Of a DNA stretch of 64,000 nt, positions 8,562-18,059 are shown one piece after another. The stretch is from NCBI GenBank assembly GCA_964462945.1, contig CAYWZW010000002.1, positions 1 through 64,000 of the forward strand, written 5' to 3'. The translations under genes were made by a program, and so were the position numbers. Every line of letters begins with the position of its first letter. Position 1 is the stretch's first letter. The stretch is from GCA-020343675 sp964462945. GTDB lineage: Bacteria; Planctomycetota; Phycisphaerae; Sedimentisphaerales; Anaerobacaceae. The notes under the pieces were generated by a model, which saw only the letters and a program-made list of their open reading frames with translations, did no database searches and had not been told where the DNA came from.

Positions 8562-11129
8562 TCACGGGGCACGAGTAACCGGGTCAGCACCCGTCCACAG
8601 GATGGACATCGGCAGCGCCAGATCATGGGAATCGGGATCAAACAGAGAAATTCGCTGGGCCTGATCACTGCCCTTGAGGATCTTTGCCACATAAGGGTAG
8701 TAAAACGCCGACCGGGTCGGATCCGGATATTGCGGGATACTGTACATATTGAAGCCGGCGGCCCAGAGCGTTCCCGTCTGCGGATCTTCAGTGATACAGG
8801 TTATGTGGTGCATCCCATCAATGGTTATCCGTCTGTCAAGAGTCAGGGCACCTTTCGTGGAAAAGCCATGGATCACAGTCGAGTCGGAATCCGCCGGGTC
8901 GTACGCAGCAGACGTAAGATAAAGCATCTCGCTGGTTCTTGACGCAAACATGGCCACGGGAGCGGGCACATAGCTGCCGCCCGGTCGGCCCAGGTCTATG
9001 CGCTCGACGCTCTCGTCCGGAGCATATCTCCAGAGAATGTCGCTCTCATTAAGCGCGTGGGCGTTGAGGACGTACAGATTGCCCGCTGCGTCGAGCTCGA
9101 TCTCGCGCAGACTGTCCCGGTATTGATTATCGTTCGGCAGCGGAGGATCGTCGTAGAGCCTGACGACCTCATAAGGCGGGTTCCCTGTGTCCAGCAGCCT
9201 GAGCTTTGCCGCCGCCGTGTACGGGGCCCCGCCCTCGGGATCAATCACCACCGGAACAACATAAGCATAACCGGCCTCCAGGGCGGCATCGAGAATTGGA
9301 CGACCGAATGAATCCTCGCCTTTATCCTGAATGCCCACGTAAACCGTCGCCGCTGTGTTGTAGCGAGGCTCGTTGACGTCGGTCAGCTTGCCGGGTGGGA
9401 TGACGATTTCGTTTGTGCTGTCAAGCCGGAGCAGACCTGTCTCAGCGCTGAGCTGGTAAATGTCACCGGCAGGTCCCTGCAGAAGTCTGATATTGCAGCG
9501 ATCCGATGCCGGCTCAAACGACCCGCCATAAGAGCCGTTGCTGTCAAAGACATAAAGGCCGTCTTTCAGCTTGCTGGGCGCGCCCGCTGCTCCTCTTTTG
9601 CCGGTGATCAGCAGGTCGCTCAGGTTCGTGGGAAGGTTTGCGATCGCCGACGGCGTGCCGGAACCTTCACCGCCGGCTGTAGCAGCGCTCATCAGGCCCA
9701 CACTTGCGCCTGGGCTGACCAGAGGCACTCCACAGTAATTGAGCAGACGCTGCTGCGAGTTCAGCGCCCAATCCCACGAGACGACGTCGTAAGAATCCAC
9801 GTAGCCATCGGCACTTAGGGCGCCGTCCAGGCAGGCCATCTCACCTGTAGCCGAGCGTCCACACCCCCCGATGACCATCAGGAAGTCCGCTTCATCGACA
9901 AAGTTATCCCAGTTGATGTCCAGGCAGATCCCGTAACACTGCACCGCCGGGCTCCAACTGTCGATATATGCGGAGCTGTCCGCAGCGTTGGTCACTTCCT
10001 TCTTCAGCTCACCGGCCAGCAACATGCCATTCTGCTGCGGCTCAACCAGCTCCAGCTCCATATAGACTCCTGAGCTAAAATCCAGATGTCCCGTCCAGAC
10101 GATCTTCTGGAACAAAGCGAATCGGCCGCTGCCTGCTGAGCCGGGCCGCGGGAAAGGCGGAGCCGGAACGCGGGCTGCTTCCAGGTAGTGCTGCTGACGC
10201 CGGGGATCGTCCGGAGCCAGAAGCTCCGGTGAATCCGACAGATAGACCACTAATTCAAAACCGGGGCCGGACGTTGCGAACAAATACTTGAACCGGACCA
10301 GGATTGTATCGGCACCGATCTTGATGAACACGCCCTTCACGCGGGCGTGGACGATCCGCCCGTAGTTCGGCGACGATGGGTCAAAATCCTTCAGATTGTG
10401 CATCGCCATCACTCCGCCGGGATCCGGTCCGACGCCCACAACCCGCTCGACGTGAATTCGGGACTGCTCAGGCTGGTCCGGGTCAATCACGTTATTATTG
10501 ACAGTACGAGTGTCGAATTCCTCATCGTCGTCGAATTCAATGTCATCAAGAGAATACGCCAGCGCTTTCCTGAACGTGACATGAAGCGTGTGATCGGCAT
10601 CGATCAGACCGACCGTGCAGGTCGTGCCGCCGTCCTGGGCGACGATGCCGTCCAGAGACCAGGTAGCAACCTCGTAACTGAAATCGGCAGTGGCGGTGAA
10701 CGTGACGTTGCCGTGGAAACTGACGGTAACGCTGGTGGGACTGACCGAGCCGTTCGGGCCGGCCGTAGCGGTAATGGTGTACTGAAGCTGTCTGAATGTG
10801 ACGTGAACTGTGTGATTGGCGCGAATATTGCCGAGCGTGTAGGCCTCGCCGCCTATCTGGACCTCGTCGCCGTCCAGATACCACGTCGCCACTTGGTAGC
10901 CGACGCTGGGAGTGGCTGTAAATGCCACATCGGCGCCGGGATCGACCGTGGCGCTCCCGGGACTGACCGAGCCATTCGGACCGGCCGTAGCGGTAATCGT
11001 GTACTGAATCTTTATGGGTGTGATGCGAATCGTGCTATTAGCTGGGCCGGCATAGACCAGCCCGTCCGGGAACGCCAGATGCAGCACGGCCACAACACAC
11101 AACGCGAACAAACAGGAGAAGATTTTCAT
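8562..11129 (-). CDS. Secreted protein with divergent InlB B-repeats and a dockerin-like segment
   Basis: An 855-residue secreted protein. A signal peptide (MKIFSCLFALCVVAVLHLAF) is followed by two tandem copies of a ~70-residue module beginning YTITATAGPNGSVSP and ending in HVTFR (residues ~45-190), typical of the divergent InlB B-repeat family found in bacterial surface proteins. Later a dockerin-like calcium-binding stretch appears (DINWDNFVDEADF, then a second loop with DGYVDSYDVVSWDW). The C-terminal ~350 residues resemble beta-propeller-type strand repeats (ELDAAGNLYVLNAH). Likely an adhesin or structural extracellular protein. A strong AAAGGAGG site precedes the ATG. No cell-wall anchor or PEP-CTERM motif is seen. 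Confidence 0.82.
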   Translation of the reverse strand: MKIFSCLFALCVVAVLHLAFPDGLVYAGPANSTIRITPIKIQYTITATAGPNGSVSPGSATVDPGADVAFTATPSVGYQVATWYLDGDEVQIGGEAYTLGNIRANHTVHVTFRQLQYTITATAGPNGSVSPTSVTVSFHGNVTFTATADFSYEVATWSLDGIVAQDGGTTCTVGLIDADHTLHVTFRKALAYSLDDIEFDDDEEFDTRTVNNNVIDPDQPEQSRIHVERVVGVGPDPGGVMAMHNLKDFDPSSPNYGRIVHARVKGVFIKIGADTILVRFKYLFATSGPGFELVVYLSDSPELLAPDDPRRQQHYLEAARVPAPPFPRPGSAGSGRFALFQKIVWTGHLDFSSGVYMELELVEPQQNGMLLAGELKKEVTNAADSSAYIDSWSPAVQCYGICLDINWDNFVDEADFLMVIGGCGRSATGEMACLDGALSADGYVDSYDVVSWDWALNSQQRLLNYCGVPLVSPGASVGLMSAATAGGEGSGTPSAIANLPTNLSDLLITGKRGAAGAPSKLKDGLYVFDSNGSYGGSFEPASDRCNIRLLQGPAGDIYQLSAETGLLRLDSTNEIVIPPGKLTDVNEPRYNTAATVYVGIQDKGEDSFGRPILDAALEAGYAYVVPVVIDPEGGAPYTAAAKLRLLDTGNPPYEVVRLYDDPPLPNDNQYRDSLREIELDAAGNLYVLNAHALNESDILWRYAPDESVERIDLGRPGGSYVPAPVAMFASRTSEMLYLTSAAYDPADSDSTVIHGFSTKGALTLDRRITIDGMHHITCITEDPQTGTLWAAGFNMYSIPQYPDPTRSAFYYPYVAKILKGSDQAQRISLFDPDSHDLALPMSILWTGADPVTRAP

Positions 11130-11282
11130 AATCCTGCCTCCTTTCCGTCATTGGCTTGAACTGACACGCCGAATTATCATCTTAAAACAATAATAGGTCG
11201 AACGTCAACCAAAATCCCACCGACACAAGGTTTTTGAACATGCAAACTCGGAAGCTCACGCATCCGGGCCCGCTCCATGTAC

Positions 11283-12083
11283 CTACTGTTCCTGAATTCC
11301 TCGAGCCATCGCAAAGAGATCCTCGAATGGCACGATACTATATTCGTCGGTGACATAGAAACCCTTGCGGATATTCAGGAGCTTCACGTGGCCGTCCAGG
11401 AAAGCCATGTTGTGACAGTCCGCCCGACCGTGCCATTCCGCCAGTTGCTTCCAATCTTCACGAGGGTGCGGGAGCGGCTTGCATTGATTGTACCATCCGT
11501 AGTCGCCGATAAGCAGCAAGCGAGAATGATGGTCCACGCTGTCGCGTTTCAGATGCTTCAGGCGTTTGTTGATTTCCCCGTGGAGAGCCTGGAACTTGTC
11601 CGCCAGAATCAGGAGCTGATCCGGTCCGATCAGCATGATATTCGTCTGATAGCTGGTTCCAAGATAGTGGTACGCCTTCTCTCGAACGGCGTAGCCGGGC
11701 ACACCGCCGCGGTCGGCGGGGCAGCAGAAAATCCTGGCGTTATTCTCAATGTCAAAATCCTCCGGCAACTGCTCCGGCAAGTTGAAGTATTTGTTGAGCG
11801 GGCGAGCAGACCAGCCCTGTATTCCCTGCCACCCGCCGTAGTCCAGGTTCGCATTGCGGCCCTGATAAAATCGGCCCTCGTTGTCGTCCAGGTACATGTT
11901 CCAGGCCACCGCGATTTGCTTGAGATTGCTCTGGCAAGCGACGCGCTTGGTCAGCGTCCTGGCCCTGCGAAGCGCGGGCAAAAGAACAGCCAGGAGCACG
12001 GCAATCACCGCGATCACGACAAGCAGCTCGATCAAAGTAAAACCGCTGCGCCGGTTGTCATTTATGACGTGGCCGAGTTGCAT
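11283..12083 (-). CDS. Prepilin-like protein with type IV N-terminal methylation motif
   Basis: A 266-residue pseudopilin-type protein. The class III signal SGFTLIELLVVIAVIAVLL (residues 13-31) is the standard prepilin peptidase cleavage and methylation site followed by the hydrophobic assembly helix. The rest is the planctomycete/verrucomicrobial H-x9-DG arrangement, ending with HNMAFLDGHVKLL. Such proteins are exported through pilus or type II-like secretion machines and are often numerous in these genomes. The gene lies 17 bases downstream of the Ser/Thr kinase and is probably cotranscribed with it. GGAGAAGG precedes the start. No prepilin peptidase or pilus ATPase is in the window. Confidence 0.9.
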   Translation of the reverse strand: MQLGHVINDNRRSGFTLIELLVVIAVIAVLLAVLLPALRRARTLTKRVACQSNLKQIAVAWNMYLDDNEGRFYQGRNANLDYGGWQGIQGWSARPLNKYFNLPEQLPEDFDIENNARIFCCPADRGGVPGYAVREKAYHYLGTSYQTNIMLIGPDQLLILADKFQALHGEINKRLKHLKRDSVDHHSRLLLIGDYGWYNQCKPLPHPREDWKQLAEWHGRADCHNMAFLDGHVKLLNIRKGFYVTDEYSIVPFEDLFAMARGIQEQ

Positions 12084-12100
12084 GGGTCTGCCTTCTCCGC

Positions 12101-13816
12101 CTACAAGTTTTCGTTTTCTGTCATCGGCTTATTGACGGTATTGAGCTCATCCAGTCTGGTCTTGAGCTGTCCGAGCAGCCAACCGTCGGCGCCCACGCCG
12201 TTGCCCGGCGCCGACTGCGGGACAGCCTCGGAGCTTCGTTTGAACGCTTCGAGCGCGTCATTGCGACTGCCGTTCTTCAGGTGGTTCTCTCCGACAATGA
12301 ATTCTGTGAACCAGTCATTCTCATCCCCCAGAGCCTGGCGAAAAGCCGCCTCCTTCCGGGCAACCGGGCTGGGATCGAACAGGAACCGGGCCGCCTTTTG
12401 CTCCCTGGAGCCGTCGGACAAGAAGCTCAGCACCAGGGCCGCCTGTGGATTGCGGCTCTGCCGCCAGGCTTCCAGGAAGAAGGTAAACACGAATGGCCGG
12501 GTCAACGCAATGCGCCGGGCCGTCTCCGCCGTCAATTGCCCGGCATAATCTTCCGATTCACGCTGAGCCTTCCTTGCCGTGATATACAGGTCAAAACTCA
12601 CGTAGGCAAAGCCCAAAATAATCAGCAGCAGCAGCGCCGCAACAGTGCTGGTATAACGGTGCCGGCAGATAATCTTGCGGAGCAGGTAGGTCGTGCTGAC
12701 GCACTTGACGCGAATCGGACGGCCGTCAAGCCAGTGCTCGATGTCGCTTTTCAGATCAGCCGCAGAATGGTACCGCTGGGCGGGGTCTTTGGCCAGGGCC
12801 GTGAGCAGAATGGCCTCAACATCAGAATCGAATTTGCGAATAATCTGTCGGGGTCGAACCGGCTCGGCCTTCTGGATATTCTGCAGTACCTCCAGAGTCG
12901 AGCCGGTCACTTCGTATGGGTATTGGCCCGTCAGCATGCGGTAGAGGATGACGCCCAGGGAATAAACATCCGTGCGCACGTCAATCAAATTGGGCCGGCC
13001 CGCCGCCTGCTCCGGTGACATGGTAGAAAGCGTTCCGGCCAGTTGACCGGTCATCGTGGCCACGGCCCTGTCCGGAGCCTGCTCGCTGAGACCTATCGCC
13101 TTGGCCAGTCCGAAATCCAGCACGTGCGGCTCGCCCCGCTTATCGACGAGAATGTTGGCGAATTTCAAGTCCCGGTGCATCACCCCCTGCTGGTGGGCGT
13201 ATGTTATGGCCGTGCAGATCTTATGGAATAACAACACCTTCTCCCGGAATGATAGCTTCTCGCAGCGCACGTACTGGTCCAGCGGCTGACCCTCAATATA
13301 CTGCATCACAAAGTAATATTGATGGTGGATAATTCCACTGTCGCGGATACCGACGATGTTGGGGTGGTCGAGACTCGCTATAAGCTCGGCCTCCCTCTCG
13401 AAATAGTAGCGGGCTCTGGCCGACGCGAGTAACGTCGGCAGCAATATCTTGACGGCCACGTACGTTTTTGTCGCGGTGTGAACGGCCTTATACACGACGG
13501 CCTGGCCGCCCCGCGGCATCTCCTCGACGATCTCGTAGCCTTCGATCATTGATTCCAGCGATTTCGAAAAATCCCGCTGGCCCGACGGGACGGCCGTTGG
13601 CTCCGCCAGGGATTTGGTCGGAAGCTCATCGGGAAGGACGCGCGTGACCAGGCCTTCGGCCCGAAATTTCGAATTTCCAGAGGACCGGGTAGAGTCGGCT
13701 TGATGCCGACAGCTCTTGCACTCGGCCAGATGAGCCTCTATCACATACCGCTCATCGGCTGAACACTCTCCAACTGCATACCGTTCGACCAGTTCGTGAG
13801 TCGGACAAGCGCCCAT
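12101..13816 (-). CDS. Transmembrane Ser/Thr protein kinase with N-terminal zinc-finger-like segment
   Basis: About 571 residues. Residues 1-45 carry a conserved H-x3-C spacing (HLAECKSCRH) resembling the zinc-binding anti-sigma zf-HC2 domain. The kinase domain follows: a glycine loop PRGGQAVVYKA, the ATP lysine in YVAVKILLP, catalytic HRDLKFANIL, DFGLA and the activation-segment end MSPEQAAG. A membrane helix (VAALLLLIILGFAYVSF) separates it from a ~170-residue C-terminal domain with TPR-like helices. Catalytic residues are all present. The start is uncertain: the ATG at 13816 gives a compact N-terminus, but an in-frame ATG at 13900 exists and neither has a good ribosome binding site. It precedes the prepilin gene and diverges from an FHA-histidine kinase gene. 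Confidence 0.9.
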   Translation of the reverse strand: MGACPTHELVERYAVGECSADERYVIEAHLAECKSCRHQADSTRSSGNSKFRAEGLVTRVLPDELPTKSLAEPTAVPSGQRDFSKSLESMIEGYEIVEEMPRGGQAVVYKAVHTATKTYVAVKILLPTLLASARARYYFEREAELIASLDHPNIVGIRDSGIIHHQYYFVMQYIEGQPLDQYVRCEKLSFREKVLLFHKICTAITYAHQQGVMHRDLKFANILVDKRGEPHVLDFGLAKAIGLSEQAPDRAVATMTGQLAGTLSTMSPEQAAGRPNLIDVRTDVYSLGVILYRMLTGQYPYEVTGSTLEVLQNIQKAEPVRPRQIIRKFDSDVEAILLTALAKDPAQRYHSAADLKSDIEHWLDGRPIRVKCVSTTYLLRKIICRHRYTSTVAALLLLIILGFAYVSFDLYITARKAQRESEDYAGQLTAETARRIALTRPFVFTFFLEAWRQSRNPQAALVLSFLSDGSREQKAARFLFDPSPVARKEAAFRQALGDENDWFTEFIVGENHLKNGSRNDALEAFKRSSEAVPQSAPGNGVGADGWLLGQLKTRLDELNTVNKPMTENENL

Positions 13817-13996
13817 GCTTTCGAAGTCCCGAAGTAATCCTTTGCACGCCTTGGTAATATGAATGCCTCTTGAGGATGGTACTATAAACCCCCGTCCCAT
13901 GTCAAGCAGTAATTATGAAAAACCGCCGACGAATCGGGTGACAACAATTTCACAAAAGCCTTGCCCGTGTTCTTCGTTCGATGTACTCTTGAGAAT

Positions 13997-15661
13997 ATGG
14001 CCAAGACAAAATTGATCATATCCGGGCCGGTCGAGACCAAGGAGGTGCCGCTCGACCCCAAAGGCACAACCCTGGGACGCGGTTCGAGCTGTGACGTCAT
14101 ACTCGATGACGACGCGGTGTCGCGCCTTCACACCAGGATTTCGCAGGACCCGTTCGGCCGCTGGATCGTCGAAGACCTCGACAGCCAAAACGGTGTATTC
14201 ATCGAAGGACACCGAATCCAGGCACAGGCTGTACTGCCCGGTCAGAAGATCAACATACGTCCGTTTACGATATCGGTGTTGCAGGAATCCGACCGGCAGA
14301 CAGCACCAGGCACCGCCGTGCGAAGCACAATTCTGATTCTGGACAAAGACCTGGAGGAGGACATCGTATCCTACAAAGCGGACCAGGTTTCGGCCTTATC
14401 TCCGGTCCTGATCCACGATCTCAATGAGCTCACAGGTCACTTGCTGAAATTGTCCAGCCCCGCTGAATTATATTCACAGGCGTGCTCGTGTCTGGCCAAA
14501 ATGCTGGATGCGCTTGTCGCCATTGTACGATTGCCCCGCAACCCGGAACCTCTGCCAACATCCCCCGACGTTCTTGCCTTTGGTTTTGGGGCGAGCGAAA
14601 CCAGTGTGGCTCAGACGTCTTACCTGCATTTTTCGAGGCGCGTGCTTGACGCCGTTCGATCAGCAGAGGCCCCGGTCATGGCAAGCAGCGGAAAGTCTTC
14701 CGGCCGGAATATCGCACTGACCATTGTTGACGAGCACAAACCTCACGTGGTCTTCTCCGCTCGCGTGCACGACATGGGTGAAAGCATCGATGCTTTGTAC
14801 ATAGACACTCTGGAGGTCAAGTTGTCGAAGGACATGTTCGACTTCGTGGAGGCGGCCGCGCGCCAGATCAATTTTGTGCAGAAGAACCTGTTCTTCATTG
14901 AGCTCAAGAAACAGCAGGAGGCGCTGCGAGAGGCCAATCTCAAACTCCAGGAAAAGGACCACATCAAGGACGAGTACGTTTCTCGCGTCACACACGATAT
15001 CAAGGGTCATCTGGCCGCCGTACAAAGCTGCCTTTACATCGCCTCGAACGAGTCTTTCGGTCCGCTGAACGAGAAACAGTCCGATTTCATGGGCCGAGCG
15101 ATGAGACGGACCGGCCAGCTGACCGGCTTCGTCAAGGAATTGCTGAACCTGACGCAGATGCGACTCAGTGGGCGGTTAGAAATGCAAGCGTTCTCTCTAC
15201 CCGACTGCATAGCCAAGGCATTGGCCGGCGTCGCCAGCAGGGCCCAGGAGAAATCGATCACGTTGACCTCCAATGTCGGGTCTTCGGTCGGCCAGGTCGT
15301 TGGCAATGAATTTTCGATTAATGAGATGATCACGAATCTGCTGTTCAACGCCGTCAAGTACACGCCTGAGAACAGAACCGTCCATCTCGAGGCCCAGGGC
15401 TTCGATAATCGCGTCCAAATAGATGTCATCGACACGGGAATCGGCATACCGGCGGACGAGCTGGCAAATGTGTTTGACGAATTTTTCAGGGCTACCAATG
15501 CCCGGAAAAGCGAAAAAGACGGCACCGGGCTGGGCCTTTCAATCGTAAAGCAGATTGTGGAACGACATCGCGGCCAAATCTCCGTGGAAAGCCAGGAGGG
15601 CCGGGGAACCAAATTCACCGTCACCCTGCCAAAAGATTGTTCCACGCCTATCTGCTCGTGA
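13997..15661 (+). CDS. FHA domain - sensor histidine kinase
   Basis: A 554-residue soluble sensor kinase. Residues 1-95 form an FHA phosphothreonine-binding domain (LGRGSSCDV, SRLHTRI, LDSQNGVFIEG). Residues ~130-320 fit a GAF-like sensory domain. A short coiled coil leads to the dimerisation/phosphoacceptor box VSRVTHDIKGHLAAVQS (His), and the ATPase domain has the N-box (NLLFNAVKYTP), DTGIGIP, and TGLGLSIVKQIV. No membrane span is present. The FHA domain makes it a plausible reader of Thr phosphorylation made by the divergently encoded kinase. No response regulator is adjacent. Start at 13997 places the FHA domain at the N-terminus; an earlier ATG at 13961 would add 12 residues. Confidence 0.92.
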   Translation: MAKTKLIISGPVETKEVPLDPKGTTLGRGSSCDVILDDDAVSRLHTRISQDPFGRWIVEDLDSQNGVFIEGHRIQAQAVLPGQKINIRPFTISVLQESDRQTAPGTAVRSTILILDKDLEEDIVSYKADQVSALSPVLIHDLNELTGHLLKLSSPAELYSQACSCLAKMLDALVAIVRLPRNPEPLPTSPDVLAFGFGASETSVAQTSYLHFSRRVLDAVRSAEAPVMASSGKSSGRNIALTIVDEHKPHVVFSARVHDMGESIDALYIDTLEVKLSKDMFDFVEAAARQINFVQKNLFFIELKKQQEALREANLKLQEKDHIKDEYVSRVTHDIKGHLAAVQSCLYIASNESFGPLNEKQSDFMGRAMRRTGQLTGFVKELLNLTQMRLSGRLEMQAFSLPDCIAKALAGVASRAQEKSITLTSNVGSSVGQVVGNEFSINEMITNLLFNAVKYTPENRTVHLEAQGFDNRVQIDVIDTGIGIPADELANVFDEFFRATNARKSEKDGTGLGLSIVKQIVERHRGQISVESQEGRGTKFTVTLPKDCSTPICS

Positions 15662-15903
15662 AATGAGGTTCCCGCGTGAAGCTCTTGCCAAGAGAACCGT
15701 ACGGATGCCCAATGAGCTGGCAGGATAAGTCGGGCAAGGCTGTGCCTTGACGGATTGGGAGATCCATACGCAAGATACGAAAGGGCCTCAATGAAAGCGA
15801 GAAATAAGTAAGGTGTCCCCGCATTTTTCCCCAAGGACCAGCAGGAACTCGCCAGGCTCATGGACCGCTTGATGGAGGGCACGCAATGATCCGTGGCTCT
15901 TCG
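15662..15903. other. Short gene-free interval with a possible gene remnant
   Basis: No complete gene. A 25-codon stretch at 15812-15889 on the plus strand encodes a plausible protein tail (FFPKDQQELARLMDRLMEG) ending in TGA, directly preceded in frame by a stop at 15809. The adjoining GGTGTCCCCGCATTTTTCC is reminiscent of the GGGGACACC words at 20383-20391 and 20476-20482. Confidence 0.3.
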
Positions 15904-16833
15904 TTACACTGACTGCTTTTGAAGGATCATGGCGAGATATAGGCCATAGAGAACAAGCAGGAGGACCCCGCGCCTGCGCCCAATGAACCCGCTCCCTATC
16001 GGGAACGTACAGGCCACTGCCAGCAGCCCGAACACCAGCGCAACCGCGACCTCGCGCCAGTCGATTGAAATGGGGCATATCATTGCGACAACCGCAACGA
16101 TGAGAAGGCCGTTGAAGATATTGCTTCCCAGGATCGTTCCCAGGCCCACCTCGTCGTGTCCTCGCAGCTTGGCAATGATGGTTGTTGCAAGTTCGGGCAT
16201 GGAGGTTCCCACCGCTACGACTGTAGCTCCGATGACAAACTCGCCGACCCCATAAGACCTGGCGATCCCTCTGGCCCCGGCAACCACAAAGTGGCCGGCC
16301 CCGATCAGGAACGCAAGACCGGCCACGCAGAGCACAATCGCCAAGCCGATACGCTGCCGGGTCGGGTCGGCCTCCGTGGACCTTCGCTGCTTGCGCGCGT
16401 CAGCCACCGTGGCGATGAGCCAGCCTGTGAAACCACCAAAGAGCAGAAAGCCATCCAGCCGCGACAGCCAGCCGTCCAGAGAAAGAAGACCGATGGCTAT
16501 TGGAACGATGATCGCTACCGGAAAATCACGCTTGATGCTTTGGCGAGGAGTCACGATGCCAGAGATGCACAGGGCCAGAGCAAGTATCAATGCCACATTT
16601 ACGACGTTGCTGCCAAGCACATCTCCCAGAGATATTTGCGGCGCACCAGCCAGCGACGCACGCACGCCGACTGCCAATTCGGGGCTGGACGTGGCGAACG
16701 CCGCCACAGTGGCGCCAATGATAGCGGGAGAGACGCGAGTCGAACGAGCGATAGCCACAGCGCCGCGAATGAAAGCCTCTCCCCCGACACCGGCACAAAC
16801 CACACCCAGAATCAAAGCAGAATAATCATTCAT
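15904..16833 (-). CDS. Calcium/sodium antiporter (CaCA family)
   Basis: A 309-residue inner-membrane cation exchanger with about ten membrane spans. The two inverted alpha-repeats that form the ion path are clear: GATVAAFATSSPELAVG with GSNVVNVALILA in the first half, and GATVVAVGTSMPELATT with GSNIFNGLLIVAV in the second. The paired acidic residues in SSPELA and SMPELA are the conserved ion ligands. Length matches the YrbG-like bacterial group. The start overlaps the stop of the upstream methyltransferase gene by four bases (ATGA), so translation is probably coupled. Confidence 0.93.
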   Translation of the reverse strand: MNDYSALILGVVCAGVGGEAFIRGAVAIARSTRVSPAIIGATVAAFATSSPELAVGVRASLAGAPQISLGDVLGSNVVNVALILALALCISGIVTPRQSIKRDFPVAIIVPIAIGLLSLDGWLSRLDGFLLFGGFTGWLIATVADARKQRRSTEADPTRQRIGLAIVLCVAGLAFLIGAGHFVVAGARGIARSYGVGEFVIGATVVAVGTSMPELATTIIAKLRGHDEVGLGTILGSNIFNGLLIVAVVAMICPISIDWREVAVALVFGLLAVACTFPIGSGFIGRRRGVLLLVLYGLYLAMILQKQSV

Positions 16834-18059
16834 TTGCAGATCTCAACAATGCAGAGAAGACTGTGACCACATCCCAGGCCCTCGGGAAGACTGAGTTCGA
16901 GATTCCGAAGAACGCACGCGACCTGAGGCCCCATCACGCTCGCCCAGAAATCAAGAACGGGGAACCGGTCGGCGTTCCTGTAGAGCCACGCGAGCATCTT
17001 CAAATCCTCTGCAAGAGCTTCCGGGCTCGACTCGATCAACTGGCGCACGGGCGCATTGTCGGTGCGCATGAGAGCATCAAGAGTGCGGATAACAACGGAC
17101 CATGACGAATAATAATCACGAATGCGCAGGTCAGCTTCCTGCGACAAGCTCCGGCAACCGTCGAGGTAGTCCATATCGAGCGTCAATCCCGCCGTATCTC
17201 CCCGGTAGTCCCTGTCGAAAAGGTGGTTGACCTGGCTCCTCACCGCAAAACGCATAGGCTTGAAGAAACAAGTGTCCATGTGCCGGCCCACCAGAATCGA
17301 CCGATCTTTGAGCGCGAGCACCCTGACTTGAGTCCCGGACGCCAAGCTTGCCCGCCGAATGGTTTCGATGAGCTCCTGCGAGGTCCAGTACGTTACGCTG
17401 AACCAATCGACGGTTTGGGTATCCTGCTCTTGCGGCGGCAGCAGGTACCCCATATTGTATGGGAGTTGTTCGCGCGCGCTTCTGCCCCAATACATTGGCC
17501 ACTCCGGCGAATAGCGTCCGTGTACGTCGTAGATCACAATGCTGCCGTTCTCCGCATGCGTGAAGATCTGCAAGGAGAGATCTTCCAGCTCGCGAACCGT
17601 CAGATGGGACAGCGAGCAATACGAGGAGAAATAGATGTGGAACGGCGGCTCATTCATTAAGGGGAGGCCGTCGGACAGGTCTGCCTCCATAAAATTAACA
17701 TATTTTCGACCAGCATAGTTCACTTTACCTTGTACCACCATGGCCGGAGACAGGTCGACGCCCTCATAGACCCCAATCTGTTCCTCGTTGAGCAAGAAGG
17801 GATTTGCCGACTCGACCGGACGCGACGGGGGGACATGGGTCAGCAACTCCAATCCTTCCCCGCTGCCCGCGCCAAGATCGATGATGCGCAGCTTGGGCGT
17901 CCTCGCGAGGAGAGACTCGAGCGCGGGGCGAATCGTGGTCTTGATGAACACGTCCTCCCAATACTTGCGGACGTTGTCCTTCTTTCCAAACACGCCGCTC
18001 CTCTCGATGCCGTAGAAGCCAGCCTTGACGGCGGTCTCGTAGAGTTCCGTACGTCTCAT
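16830..18059 (-). CDS. SAM-dependent methyltransferase (class I)
   Basis: 409 residues. The Rossmann SAM-binding motif I is LRIIDLGAGSGEGLELL near residue 57, and an acidic motif II segment occurs in YEGVDLSPAMVVQGK. The segment NFMEADLSDGLPL and the post-motif YFSSYCSLSHL fit a class I fold. The C-terminal ~170 residues are helical and unassigned. The substrate is unknown. GAAAGG about seven bases before the ATG supports the start. It overlaps the antiporter gene by four bases, suggesting a two-gene operon, although no functional link between the products is obvious. Confidence 0.82.
   Translation of the reverse strand: MRRTELYETAVKAGFYGIERSGVFGKKDNVRKYWEDVFIKTTIRPALESLLARTPKLRIIDLGAGSGEGLELLTHVPPSRPVESANPFLLNEEQIGVYEGVDLSPAMVVQGKVNYAGRKYVNFMEADLSDGLPLMNEPPFHIYFSSYCSLSHLTVRELEDLSLQIFTHAENGSIVIYDVHGRYSPEWPMYWGRSAREQLPYNMGYLLPPQEQDTQTVDWFSVTYWTSQELIETIRRASLASGTQVRVLALKDRSILVGRHMDTCFFKPMRFAVRSQVNHLFDRDYRGDTAGLTLDMDYLDGCRSLSQEADLRIRDYYSSWSVVIRTLDALMRTDNAPVRQLIESSPEALAEDLKMLAWLYRNADRFPVLDFWASVMGPQVACVLRNLELSLPEGLGCGHSLLCIVEICK

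Noticed and set aside
11277..12548. Long plus-strand open frame opposite the prepilin and kinase genes
   Set aside because: It spans two well-supported minus-strand genes and shows no protein-like features.
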